A stretch of 64,000 bases of DNA from Diaporthe sp. PMI_573 (taxonomy: Eukaryota; Ascomycota; Sordariomycetes; Diaporthales; Diaporthaceae). Positions 46,701-56,999 of the stretch are shown one piece after another. The notes below the pieces were generated by a model. The model was not told the origin of the DNA. It saw only the letters and a list, made by a program, of their open reading frames with translations, and searched no databases. The DNA is taken from the NCBI GenBank assembly GCA_021399435.1, contig JAJTUP010000021.1, forward strand, positions 434,001 through 498,000. The letters run 5' to 3'. How positions within the stretch are numbered: the stretch's first letter is position 1; every line of letters begins with the position of its first letter. The translations under genes and the position numbers were made by a program.

Positions 46701-47502
46701 CCCATCATCTGCTGCTGTAGAGGAAGAACCGCCGAGCTGGGAATTGTGATGCGTCTGGGCCGCGAGGCTGCTGGCGTTGCCTGGACCCTCGGTAGGAGGC
46801 GTGACAGGCGCAACAGCGTCCACTTCGCCGACGGCGTGAGTCTGGCTGAAACCTACGCTGGCTTGATGTCCGCCTTCCTCTGTATTCGCCTCGAACCATG
46901 CCTCGACCTGGGCGCTCTCTTCCAATGGAGTCTTGCCCCAAAGAGCCATTAATTCTGCCTTCTCTTGCTGCGTCGTGGGTGTAGACCTGAAGAGCAACGA
47001 TGGCCTCAGAGCTGGCCGTGCCGTCGCTTCACTATGTGTCCCCGGACGAGCTTCAGCAAGCGCGAAGAACAGGGCCCGTTCTGTCTCAGCGAGCCTCTTT
47101 TCTAAAGCATTAACATACCCAGCTGGGATGCCTCTGTCATGAATCCTCTTTAGTGATCTTCATGGCTGTAAAAGGCTGGGGGCAGAAGAAAGAGAGTCCG
47201 GGAAACCCTACCTTCTGTGCTTCTCGGGATAGTGGCAATTCGCCGTTGCACCGGCGCATTGTGTGCAAGTGGGTCTTCCGAGACAAGTCAGCGCCCGAGA
47301 ACTTGCCCATGCAAGAAGACCACGGTCCTTACAGCTTGCGATCACACTGCCGGGATGGATCCGATCGTCAGTCACCTCTGGGCATGCCGCTGGGTTTGGA
47401 CGGCTGCTACGTGAGCCGGGGAAAGACAACACCGACCTTGCATTTCTTGTGCCGACATGGCTCACACGCTATCGATGCGGTTTCAGTTCCGTCGTCGCTC
47501 AT
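43762..47502 (-). CDS. Zn2Cys6 fungal-specific transcription factor
   Basis: Starts at ATG 47502. Exons 47502-47437, 47346-47333 (14 nt), 47274-47212, and a long exon from 47133. A junction I could not place lies between about 46980 and 46200. Later exons are about 46220-45147, 45082-44518, 44467-44096 and 43990-43762. The zinc cluster is assembled over three exons: ACEPCRHKKCK, CDRKL, PTCTQCAGATANCHYP, giving all six Cys. Next is IPAGYVNALEKRLAETERALF, a linker/coiled coil. The central regulatory domain (PF04082-type) includes LPRFVGSSSGIHFIRTVY, IWHPVFPFLHGPEV and VRMAYHLGLHRCPRRY...RKRIWWSFFCLERL. The C-terminus is ILGQLSKRGTLWPDS and an acidic aromatic end (EQDWWDPLGALDF). Nuclear, DNA-binding by family. 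Its target could be the adjacent dehydrogenase. If no junction joins the two halves, these would be two genes. Confidence 0.8.
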
Positions 47503-47901
47503 GTTATCACCAATAGTCGAGCCGTCTCGAGTACCCGACGCTCCAGTCGTTCAACTGATCATGAAGATGGACGGAGGAAATCTGCCCGCGGTGCCCGAGA
47601 TGGGAGGTGCTCGAGAATCTCGCCTCTCCTATGTGTGAAGAAACCCTTACCCTGCGAACGTATAACGGCTTTCCGAGATGTCTTCTGCATGGCGGCATCA
47701 AAGTGACCATGGCCAGGGACATCACAACTTTTATGAATTGATTTGATAATCTGTGAACATTCTTCAAAGCTCACACAGCTATTCAAGTCTGTTCGAGAGA
47801 AAAGATGAGTGGTTGGCCGAGGCTGGAGAAGGCGGGCATCCATCAGCCAGCTGAGGTTGGATCTTGCTAGTCCTTAACATACATTACAATGCAAATTGAC
47901 T
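47503..47901. other. Intergenic region upstream of the transcription factor
   Basis: Probable promoter of the regulator and 3' end of the O-methyltransferase. The frame at 47559-47843 has no recognisable content. Confidence 0.45.
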
Positions 47902-49700
47902 TTACTCGTCGCCGTGCGGAAACAGCTCAACCACGATGATAGAATGGACGCCTCCTTCCGGCTTTCTAGGTCCCGTCACCTTTAGCACACCTTCTTCCCG
48001 TCCTTCGCTTGCTTTTCTAAAGAGAGCTTCCCAATCAACCATCTCTCTTTCCTTGGCGTTCAACATGATGAGCATCTGCAAATCTAGGAATCGCATCCAA
48101 CTTTCATCACCCGCCGGTACACCGGTGCTCCCTCCACCACTGCTATCCCAAGAGGTCGAGCCATGCATTGGTTGCATAATCTGGTCTGCGATCAAGAGCT
48201 TGGATCCCCCTGGCCCTTTCTTCATCGTGGGCATCAGCTGATGAAGAATCTTGACGGCGTACTTGGCGGAGTAGTTGTGAAGAATCATGTGCAGGAAATA
48301 GACTTCGGCATTTTTGACTGGCTGTGTGGTGAAGAAGTCGTGGGGGAGGAATGATACCCGCGAAGCGATGCTCTTCTCAACACCAACCTGGTCCTGTGCC
48401 TCAGAGACCATTTCCGGCAGGTCTTGAATAATGAATTTTGGGTTCGGGAATGCCCTTGCGATGGTATATGATATGGTACCCCTTCTGCCCCCGACGTCAA
48501 CCACAGTGCTGCCGGGTGATAGAAGTTGCCAGTCCCATCCAGTGATCATATGATCCGCATGGTAGGCGCGGGAAGACTGGAACCCATCCATAGCGCGGGC
48601 AAAACGAGGGCCCCTGACCGGATCCAGGTCCCAGGGCTTGTGCACGGGAAGCTCGCTTCCCGAAGTGTAATTGAAGGCAGTCTCGTTGGGTTCCTCCGAG
48701 TAGCCCCACTTGTTGAAGGTCTCGACGTACGACGCGGCCCATTGGGTGCAACCCTCCAGTGTTGAGAAATGGGCCAGATCGCGGGGTCCCGGGACCGTAA
48801 GGAGCTCTGTTCTGTATTAGTATCTTGATATGAAAACTAAAGCGTCGCACCCCAAAACATTTTTCAAAACAATGAAGCCCGGGTGTGGGGGGGGGGGAGG
48901 CGCTTGCAAAAGGAGAGGTATTGTTTTTACTGGATCCGGCAGTGTGAGCAATGAAACCTATTGTGTACATGATCAGAATGATCGATAACCGCCCAAACAT
49001 ATGGAGAAATATAGATACCTGGTCGGGGCTCGTGGAAAATATTGCTCGTCATCGGGTAACGTAGCATACGTTGAGTAATTTCTTGATTGGCACCCGTCTT
49101 TGCCGCCAGGTCAGAATAGCTAATATCACTGTCGACAGGCACGAACGACGGCACATCATAGTGACAGATACTTGAATTCAGTAGTAAGAATGCATTCTCT
49201 GGGTTCCTTACCCTCTACTTCTTCCAGAAGGGGGAAATCCTCCTTCCTAAATACAAATGTACACAAAGACCTAGATACTTGACAAAGTATTAGGTAGCCA
49301 CACATAAGGGATGTAAAAGGGCTCTTAGAAACAACTCAGATCCAGCGAAAAACATTGGCAATGTTGTACTGGAAAGGAGGTCAGTAACTGTATTATGATT
49401 GTGCATTGGATGAAGCTGGCTGGGCACACCGAGCACATGTATTCAAAAAGATGATCGATTGGCCCCAATGCCAACTGGTGGATCTTTTTGGACGCGTCGA
49501 GAAGCTGACTCTGTGCTTCTTGCACGTCTTGAGGGCCGTCAGGGAAGCTCGAAGGAGCATCGACAGAGAAGGATGGAGCTTGGAACATTATTATCTGAGA
49601 GGAAGGACTTGACTGTCTTTGCGCTGGCCAATATCACTTTGGCCAAGTCCTCTAGGTCGCCAATTGATCGAACATTGAGTTTTGCTGCTTGGGTCGCCAT
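47902..49700 (-). pseudogene. O-methyltransferase (class I, fungal natural-product type), apparently decaying
   Basis: Exons readable by homology: 49700-49430, 49368-49340, 49170-49019, 48957-48931 (27 nt), 48806-47902. The N-terminal part (SIGDLEDLAKVILASAKTV, then PSFSVDAPSSFP and ASKKIHQLALGP) is in two frames, shifted by one extra base near 49577. The second exon (YNIANVFRWI) ends at CTGAGT where a GTGAGT donor is expected (49339), so reading through gives an immediate stop. The rest is good: DVPSFVPVDSDISYSDLA, MTSNIFHEPRPG, TVPGPRDLAHFS, VVDVGGRRG (motif I; the third Gly of the usual GGG is Arg), IIQDLPEMV, and HMILHNYS with the likely catalytic His. Family enzymes methylate hydroxyls of polyketides and similar metabolites. 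A start at 49588 (MFQAPSF) would avoid the frameshift but not the bad donor. Confidence 0.75.
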
Positions 49701-49714
49701 TGCTGGTGTAACTC

Positions 49715-49897
49715 GAACTTGAGTGATGCTATAAACGTGCCTTTGTACTTGATGAAGCGGGTGATGAGGGCGGCGGTGATCAGAGTAAACAAGACAAGGT
49801 CGAATATGTACATGACTTTCCCGATGGTTTGCTGGCCGTAGAATGTGTTTGGTTGTGTCGCCTCTGAAACAAATAAAGATATTCCACCAGTGCTCAT
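49715..49897 (-). pseudogene. Remnant of a C4-dicarboxylate/malic acid transporter (TDT family)
   Basis: About 61 codons read MSTGGISLFVSEATQPNTF, then YGQQTIGKVMYIFDLVLF and LITAALITRFIKYKGTFIASL. This resembles the second-helix region of Mae1/Ssu1-type transporters (TMSTGGi..LL....f.GL.tIGkv.fi.dlvlF...) and includes a clear membrane helix. The expected following HPTE.LF block and the rest of the roughly 380-residue, ten-helix protein are absent: the sequence runs straight into the O-methyltransferase N-terminus. It is therefore a truncated piece, perhaps left by a deletion. Family assignment is from memory of the motif and is moderate. Confidence 0.5.
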
Positions 49898-50391
49898 TTT
49901 GAAGACTGTTCTTGTACAGCACTGCTACACATTGGTGAGAGGCTTAACCAGCGCGGCCAGCTGACATCGAATAACAGTCACAGACATTATTACATTAATA
50001 CGGCCACATTCAAAAATTTCGAAAACGTCATTACGGAGCCCGTGTGGCTTGCTTACCTTCTGTCTGGCGTTGCCACAGGAAATCTTCCCAAGGGAGAGTA
50101 TTTTATAAGAGACTATTCCATAGGAGGGTCCTGTAGGAGGGTACCCTACAAGAGGGTATCCCGCAGGAGGCTTGGCAGTGAGCACTGCCCAGGTGGTGTA
50201 TCACATGCCGTGGCCGCATAGCGGACACCCGAGTAAAGCTCGTAGTACATGTTTGGAGCCTATGACTGGAGCGAGGGATGGTTTAATGTAGTTTGTACCG
50301 GAAGAATCTAAAGTCTGCTGAATGTCTCATACAGAGGTGCCTGACCGGCCTAAATCCCTGATTGTACACCGTTGGCCTGCCAATACCTAGT
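49898..50391. other. Intergenic sequence with imperfect GC-rich repeats
   Basis: Contains a run of related units (CATAGGAGGGTCC, GTAGGAGGGTACC, CAAGAGGGTATCC, GCAGGAGGCTTGG) at about 50119-50175. No gene supported. Confidence 0.5.
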
Positions 50392-52243
50392 CTAAGCGTT
50401 GGTCCTCTTCACGACGAAAGCTCCTCTCTCAATAGTGTTGACGACAATGAAGCCAGACGGGAAGAAGGGGTAGTGCCCCCATGTGCCGACAAATTCAATG
50501 CTGCCACCGCCGGGCAGTGCGTCGTTCTCGGGGTAGATGTCAAAGTAACCGAGCTCGGTGACGCCGGCTCCGGTCTTATCAGTCTCCAGCGAGGAGATGT
50601 CAAGCACGTGCAGGCCGGCGCCGTAGTTGCTCTGGTATGCGACTCCGTCAATTCTGGTGTGTGTTAGCATCCTGAAATGAAGCCCAAGGTCGTGTGTTCT
50701 GGGGGGAGGGGCGACTTACATGTATTGGTTGTGATCGATGCCGAGGGCATACTCGTTCCTGAAATACCCCGTGAGGACTGGTGCCTCAAGACTGGTGATG
50801 TCCCAGAAGTAAGAGATGGGGAAACCGTCAGCACCAGCACCAGCTGAGTCGTACTCGTCGTACTCGTCATCCTGATAAATGTTAGCTTGTTTTGCACAGC
50901 TCACAACGGAATTTGAAGATGGGTTGAAAAGTACAGCCTGGAGCCGTGGAAGCAGGCCCACTTACCAGAACAAGGGTTGTTTGCCAGTTCTTGTCAGTGA
51001 CCCAGCCCTGGTGCGTGTAAGACGCACCATCGTAGCCTACGCGCGAGATGATGTTCGTGGTAGTCTTGTCGGTCACATCGTAGCTATTTATTTTCATGCG
51101 TCAGCCACTACCGCCAAGTCGCACATTTTACAACGAGCAGGGGCTCTAAACTTACATCGTCAAGGTATCCTCATTGTATCCGTAGCAAATATCACGCCCG
51201 GCATACTTCTCGTCAGGACCGCGGTAGACGAGGCACTGTGCGTCATGGACGTAACCATCACCAGACGCGCAGCCTGGAGTGGTGGGGTTGGTGATGTCCT
51301 CGAGGTCGATGAAGATGAGACCAGAGGCGCACGATGAGTTCCGGGGCTGCGCACCGACCGCAACGGCGTAATTGAGCTCCTCGTTGACGACCACGTTGTG
51401 CGAGCGGCCGATGGGCAGCTCGTTGAAGTGACCGGTCAGGTCGGCATCGCCGAAGGTCACGGGGCTGGCCGGGTCGACGTCGGCGAGCTTGGACATGTCG
51501 AAGAACTGCACGCCGTGCTGCTGGGCCTCGCTGCCGATCACGATGTAGTTCTTGTAGCCTCGGATCTCGCGCCAGATGCTGGGCTGGGCTGCGGAGTATT
51601 GGGGAAGACGTCCAAGGTAGACCTATGATTGGGTCAGTTATGGGCCCTTATTAACCAGCCGAGGTTTATACTCACAAGCTTGCCCTCTGTGGAAACCTCA
51701 GCGAGAGCAGCGCCATCAGCCTGAGCTATGGCTACGAACTCGCGGCCCTCCTCACTGACCCAGCCCCAGGTTGAGGCGCCCTCCCCAGTAGCAGAACCCA
51801 AGTCGGCGTGGCTCTTGAAATCATAAAAGTCGATCTAGGAGTTGGTCAGAGGCTTTGATACATGACAAATCGTAACATGCAATGACCGGAGTTGGCTCAC
51901 GTTGCTACACCTGAAGGTGTTGTTGGCGTCACCAGGAACGACTTCGGCGACTCCATTAACGCAAGCCACAGATGCGGCACCAGCGTACGACGGGTACAGA
52001 GCCGAGTTGAAAACGCCGGCAGCCTTCTGAGAGTCCCATGTCGCCTAGGATAGCTTGCTGTCAGTATTTCGCGCCTTTACAGACAGTCGACGTGTTGCTC
52101 ACGTATTTCTTAGCCATGATGCCGTCCATGACAGCGCCGCTGGTATATTTCTCCTGCTTGGCAGGGTTGTTAACCTGGCTGATGGCGGCCGCAAAGGGCG
52201 AGCCTGCCAGCGTGGCCAGGGCCCCGATAGCTGTAGTCTTCAT
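50392..52243 (-). CDS. Secreted LVIVD / choice-of-anchor-B family protein
   Basis: Seven exons: 52243-52103, 52044-51901, 51834-51676, 51622-51156, 51083-50966, 50871-50720, 50653-50392; 1443 nt, 480 aa in frame. It starts MKTTAIGALATLAGSPFAAA, a probable signal peptide. Beta-propeller-like repeats follow: VACVNGVAEVV, DFYDFKSHADLGS, TWGWVSEEGREFVAIAQADG, VYLGRLPQ, WREIRGYKNYIVIGSEA..HGVQFFDMSKL, SHNVVVNEELNYAVAVG, LIFIDLEDITNP, YVHDAQCLVYRGPD, HQGWVTDK, NYGAGLHVLDISSL, VGTWGHYPFFPSG. The pattern (HNV, HDAQC, HQGW, WGHYP) is that of choice-of-anchor-B proteins. These are extracellular and of unknown activity. An acidic insert DDEYDEYDSAG opens exon 6. A TATA-like box lies 145 bp upstream. Confidence 0.85.
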
Positions 52244-52386
52244 GGTGAAGGCGGGTTGTGGGGGGATAGTCACAAGGGAGTTCTTGTCAGGCTTCCTTGG
52301 GTGAGCGGCGGGGATCAAAGGTAAACTCGGATCGTCGCTATGCGGCACAACTACTACAGCAACAGCAGCACCGATAGAGGACGACG

Positions 52387-52393
52387 TTTTATA
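52387..52393 (-). promoter_or_regulatory. Possible TATA box of the LVIVD gene
   Basis: TATAAAA on the minus strand, about 145 bp upstream of the ATG at 52243. Confidence 0.4.
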
Positions 52394-53662
52394 GCTCTTG
52401 GAAGAGACCGCGGAGGTATGGCATTAGTCACGCTGGTGAAGTTATCAGCACGCCATCCAGGCATTGCAGAGTCTATGATCGCCTCCTCTATATTTGCATG
52501 TACGAAATAGGTAGGTGTGAACGGTGCTTGGCAAATGATACCCCAGGCCACGGCAACACAACATGATGTGGGCCGTATTGGCTTCCTTGGCTATTCCTTG
52601 GCTACATACTGCCGTGGAAGATTCGCCGGTAATCCAAGGCTTACACATGAAGATCATCCCCTCTTCCAACACCCTGCCGCCAATCGGGCAAAAGTGACTA
52701 GAGAGGCAGCCACCCGCATGCCATCACGACTCACGAGCACAACTTGATGCAAGCGCAGCCAAGAGATAGCGTCGTTGCATCTACTGGCCCGCCGCCACTT
52801 GACCTTCTAGTTCGGAATAGGGGCCGCAGAGACGCGTCCACGGATTTGCTTGGCGCAATGAGGGGAGGTCGACTCGACCGCGCCCGTGCGCCGTCGGTAC
52901 AAGTAAGCCTGCGTCCCTTCGGCGGGTGAATAGTCCGAGAGTGTGTGTTGCCAACTCTCTTCCCCAGGTTCACATCGCCGCGACTTTTTGCTTTGACAAC
53001 ACTTTACAAGGTCCCCCCCTTTGAGCCAGCAAGGTGCACAGCTGGACTGGGTTGCGAGGATGCAGTCATTTGCGACGCCGACCGCGTCGCCGACGGCTTT
53101 GGAACTGCTGGTCTGCTCATTAACTGGGTGTTGTTGGCATAATTAAGAGGCAGATATGCCGAGTGCAGAGCGGCAATCAACATGCGACGTGGCTATGTAC
53201 AAGGGAGCACTCACGCAAACACCAGCGGCTTGTGGCACAATTGGGCGGCTTATTTCGACTGCCTACCATTAATAAACCGCTTCTACGCTATAGATGCAAG
53301 CACGCCGCCGGCCTTGTCGCGTACAGTGACACCTATTTCTCCCTTCAAGCCTTGTGTTGCTTCGACTCTCTGGTGGTCAATCACAATCAGTGTCTTGCCG
53401 GTTTCCTTTGCACTGAAACGAAAAGCAGGGTTTCATTGGCCTGATTATTCATTGGGCCTGCATACTATTCATTGGGCCTGCATACGTTCGGCATTTCAAA
53501 ACAACGGCCGAATAGACACTCGGCGACTGGCAAGCCCTTTGCTACATTTGGGGATTCAATGTCGTGGCCGCGTTCAAAGGAGTATCAATCGACAGTTTGA
53601 ATTGCGGTTTTTTATCCAAACATAGTTATGTCTAAACATTTCATCCGCTCAGATGGCTACCC
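52394..53662. other. Intergenic, no gene supported
   Basis: Promoter side of the LVIVD gene and 3' side of the permease. A 21-bp unit containing ATTCATTGGGCCTGCATAC is present twice in tandem near 53446-53485. Frames at 52731-53625 show no motifs. Confidence 0.5.
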
Positions 53663-55521
53663 TTAGGGATCTACCGCCTTGGACTCGATCGTCTCATCCG
53701 CCGAAGGCTTGCTCTCGGCACCTGAGACGCCCTCGACAACATCCTTGCCCACCCCAAAGACTTCCGCATCGATAATGGGCCCTTGGAAATTCTTTCGACC
53801 GTCGATAAGCCACTGGACAATGGCGATGATGAGAACAACTCCGAAAGCGACAACCGCGTAGTTCATGTTTGTGCCAGTCACAGGTTGCTCGGGAGGGAAG
53901 ACAAATAGGACGGTAGTCAGGAGCGTCCAGCCGATACCAACCTGGATCCAAGGCAGTTAGTCACTGTTCAGACTCATTGGTCTTTGTGCCCGGAAGCAGG
54001 AAGACGGAGCACTCACAAGGTTAGTCAACCAGCCCAGCCATTCAGGCATCCTGAAGGCCCGTGACTCTGGCAACATCTTCCGGCCACGCATGACGCTGAT
54101 GGCTGGGGGAATGGCATAGGTGACTCCTAGGGCGACAACGCTGGCGGCAGTGATCGCATTGAAAGCAGAGTCACTGCCAAGGAAGACACATCCGAAGATG
54201 ATGACCCAGACAGCGGTCCAGATCAGGGCGTTGAGGGGCACGTCAAGGCCCTTGTGGACCTGGGCGAAGACGTGACTCGCGGGGAGGCCGCGATCACGAG
54301 CAAACGCATAGGTCATACGGGAGCTGGTGGTCATGATGGAAGTCGTTGTGAAAAGCATGCAGACAACCGGGAACATCAGCAAGCAAACTGCTCCAGCCTT
54401 GTTGTCCGTTGCGTCATAGAGAATCTGCAAGAGAGGGCCCGCGGCGGACTCAATCACGACGTTGACGTCCTTGAGGACGAACAGGAGACAGGTCAGGAAG
54501 ATGAAACCGGTGAACATGCCGATGCATATCGCGTACAGCATGATCTTGGGGCCTTCAATCTGGGGACCTATTCGGCATGGTGGATTAGTGTCTGCCACGT
54601 CAAGGCGTCGATGCCGAACGTCAAGTCATCACTCACGTGGGATTTCCTCCTGCATAATACGTTAGTCCTGTTACGGGTCCTGAAGTGATGCGTTATGGAA
54701 CATTCCAAAACATGAGAGTCGGGGATCCGTTGCAAGAGAAAAGTGACACTGACAATCATATGAGCCGTAGCATCAAAGCCTGTTAGAGAGAAAGCGCCTT
54801 GCAGCAGACCAAGCATCCATGCCAGCCCATCCGGCCAGGAGACATCGTTGATGAAGCCACCAAACACGAAATCCCCGCTCTGATAGTTGGGGGCGGCGCA
54901 TGAGAGTACGGTGATGCAGATGATGGCGAAGCCAGAGAGCGACCAGAGGAAAGCAGCCTTGTTGAAGTAGGGCAGGAGGCGGTTGGCAAAAGCATTGAGG
55001 AAGAAGGCAGCCAGTGTGTATGCGATGTAGATGAGGAACTGATGCCAGGACTTAGGCTCGTAGGAGGGATTCAGCAGCGAGATGATGCCGCCAATCAGCT
55101 CACTCCCAAGAAGTCCACCAGTGGCTGTGAGACACACCCAGGCAGCGGTGTTGATCCAGCCCGTCGAGTATGAGATTGCCCTGCTGAAAGGCTTCCAAGA
55201 GATGATGGCAGCCCAGTGATATTGGCCGCCGGCTGTGGGCCAGGCCGAGAGAAACTCGGCGAGCGAGGCAGCGAGGCACAGGTTACAGAGGCCAGCGGTG
55301 AGGAGGCCCCAGAGGATTGCGGAGGGTCCTCCAGAAGGGAGAGCCAGAGAAAGAGACGCGGCCAGGGCAGTCCAGCTGTTGAGAATCGCAAAGGCAAGAC
55401 CCAGCATGGAGACGCGAGAGAAATTCCTCTGCAGTTCCTGCTTGACTCCCAACTTCTCGAGCGTGGCGGCGGCGTCAACGTCGGCCTGAGCAGGCTGGGC
55501 CATGATGCCACCTTGTGTCAT
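53663..55521 (-). CDS. Amino acid / GABA-choline type permease (APC superfamily)
   Basis: Exons 55521-54754, 54649-54637 (13 nt), 54567-54017, 53941-53663; 1611 nt, 536 aa in frame. The 13-nt exon supplies EEIP in the conserved AHMIEEIP...GP block, supporting its reality. About twelve membrane helices are visible. Family blocks are LEKLGVKQELQRNFSRVSMLGLAFAILNSW, GGPSAILWGL, SAWPTAGGQYHW, GWINTAAW, GAFSLTGFDATAHM, and TTSSRMTYAFARDRGLPAS. This is the fungal amino acid/choline transporter group (GABA permease, Hnm1-like); the substrate cannot be told from sequence. Plasma-membrane location is inferred. The start is ATG 55521; ATG 55503 (MAQPAQ) is an alternative. The cytosolic tail ends in KPSADETIESKAVDP. 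Regulation unknown. Confidence 0.9.
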
Positions 55522-56999
55522 CTTGTTCGGGAAGACCTGTTCACTCGTGTCGGTTCGGAAGAGGCGGAGTGGTCGACGCCAGTCAGGTTACGCAGCAGCT
55601 GGGGGCTGGGTGAGGGTCGGGGAGGGAGGGAAACGAAAATAAAAGAATAGAAAAAACTAGCGCTCCGGGACGGACGGGATGAAGGAGGGCGATGGAGGGC
55701 GAGGAGCAGCCGCCAGGAGGAGATGTAGCGACAGTAGACTGGTATATTCTGCTTGGGACCGACGTCCTTTTCTATCTACCTCGTCTGTAACGGGACACTA
55801 GGCCTGCAATGCCGTGTACTGTCATGTACTGTGTGTGTAGGCGTGCGTAGGAGGTGATGTGATGTAGTGATCGCCCCTCGTAACCGACAGGACGGGCCTT
55901 GATGTCTGCATTCTGCTGCGCCCAAAAGAGCCCCAGGACCAAGGTTGGGGTTGGGGGAGGCGGACCCCGTTCTCGTGTGTACTTGCCAATCTGGGAATTG
56001 CCGTCGGGATCCGACCGTCTCCACAGCTCATGCTGAATCTGGCGGCAAGGACTGGGCCTGCTGGGATGCTTATCAGGTTGCAATCAGCCAGGCAGGTCCT
56101 CGAGCAATTCAATCCGTCACTCATGGATTCATCAAATCAGCACGCCCGCCCGCCCACGACGAGCCCTGCCCGCCCGCACCCGACACGCCAATGCCCGACA
56201 CGCCAATGACCGACAAAGTTAAGCTTTTTGGTCTCTCGGCAATCGCGAAAGCCACGGCGGGTTGGCTCTTGGTATGCCAAAAGAAGCATCGAGGTTGACT
56301 TCCTCCCCGAGTCTTGATGGCCCACGCCTTTTAGTGTACTATTAACGTAGATATAAACTTCACCCATCATTTACCCCAGTGCCCAGCTGCTTATCCAATT
56401 GATCTTCCAGACCAAGACCTGACGTCCACTCTGACTGGATCTAGGCCGCAGCTCCTCGACCCTCGAGGCACGAAAAGTGGAAACATCTTCTAATCGAAAC
56501 CACTTCAGCATCGCATGGTCCCTGCAGTCCCTCGCATCCCCATGGGACACCACCTCGGCCGGGCAACGACAGGACGCCACTCGGACCTGGCATTGCTCCC
56601 ATTTCGGGTATCTTGGACTAGACGAGTCATCTTCGCGACCCACCGTTATCTAGTGTACATGGTGTATCTCACACGCCAAGATAGTGCAGTCTGCGCTCTG
56701 CTCTGCATACACAGTACGCAACCAAGCTAGCTGGCAAGGCCCGACAGCAGCAAACTCGGCCTGGTCATGGTGGGATGAAGAAAATGCCGACCTGGTCTTG
56801 GTATTCCAATGTGTGACCGCACACAACAGGGACACCACGCCGATCCAGGCCAACGTCTTCCACTTCAACACACTGTGCGGCGGCTGGGAACTGATTATAC
56901 GAATAACGAATTTCTAACTTGTAATATACTGACAAGGCTTTAGCTGGGCTTGTTGATCTTTATCACGCTGGGCAGGCAATCGACAAAAAAAGGACCCCT
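55522..56999. other. Intergenic, no gene supported
   Basis: Contains a short direct repeat (CCGACACGCCAATG twice, about 56180-56206) and several unsupported frames. Probably the permease promoter plus the 3' end of the S41 gene. Confidence 0.5.
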
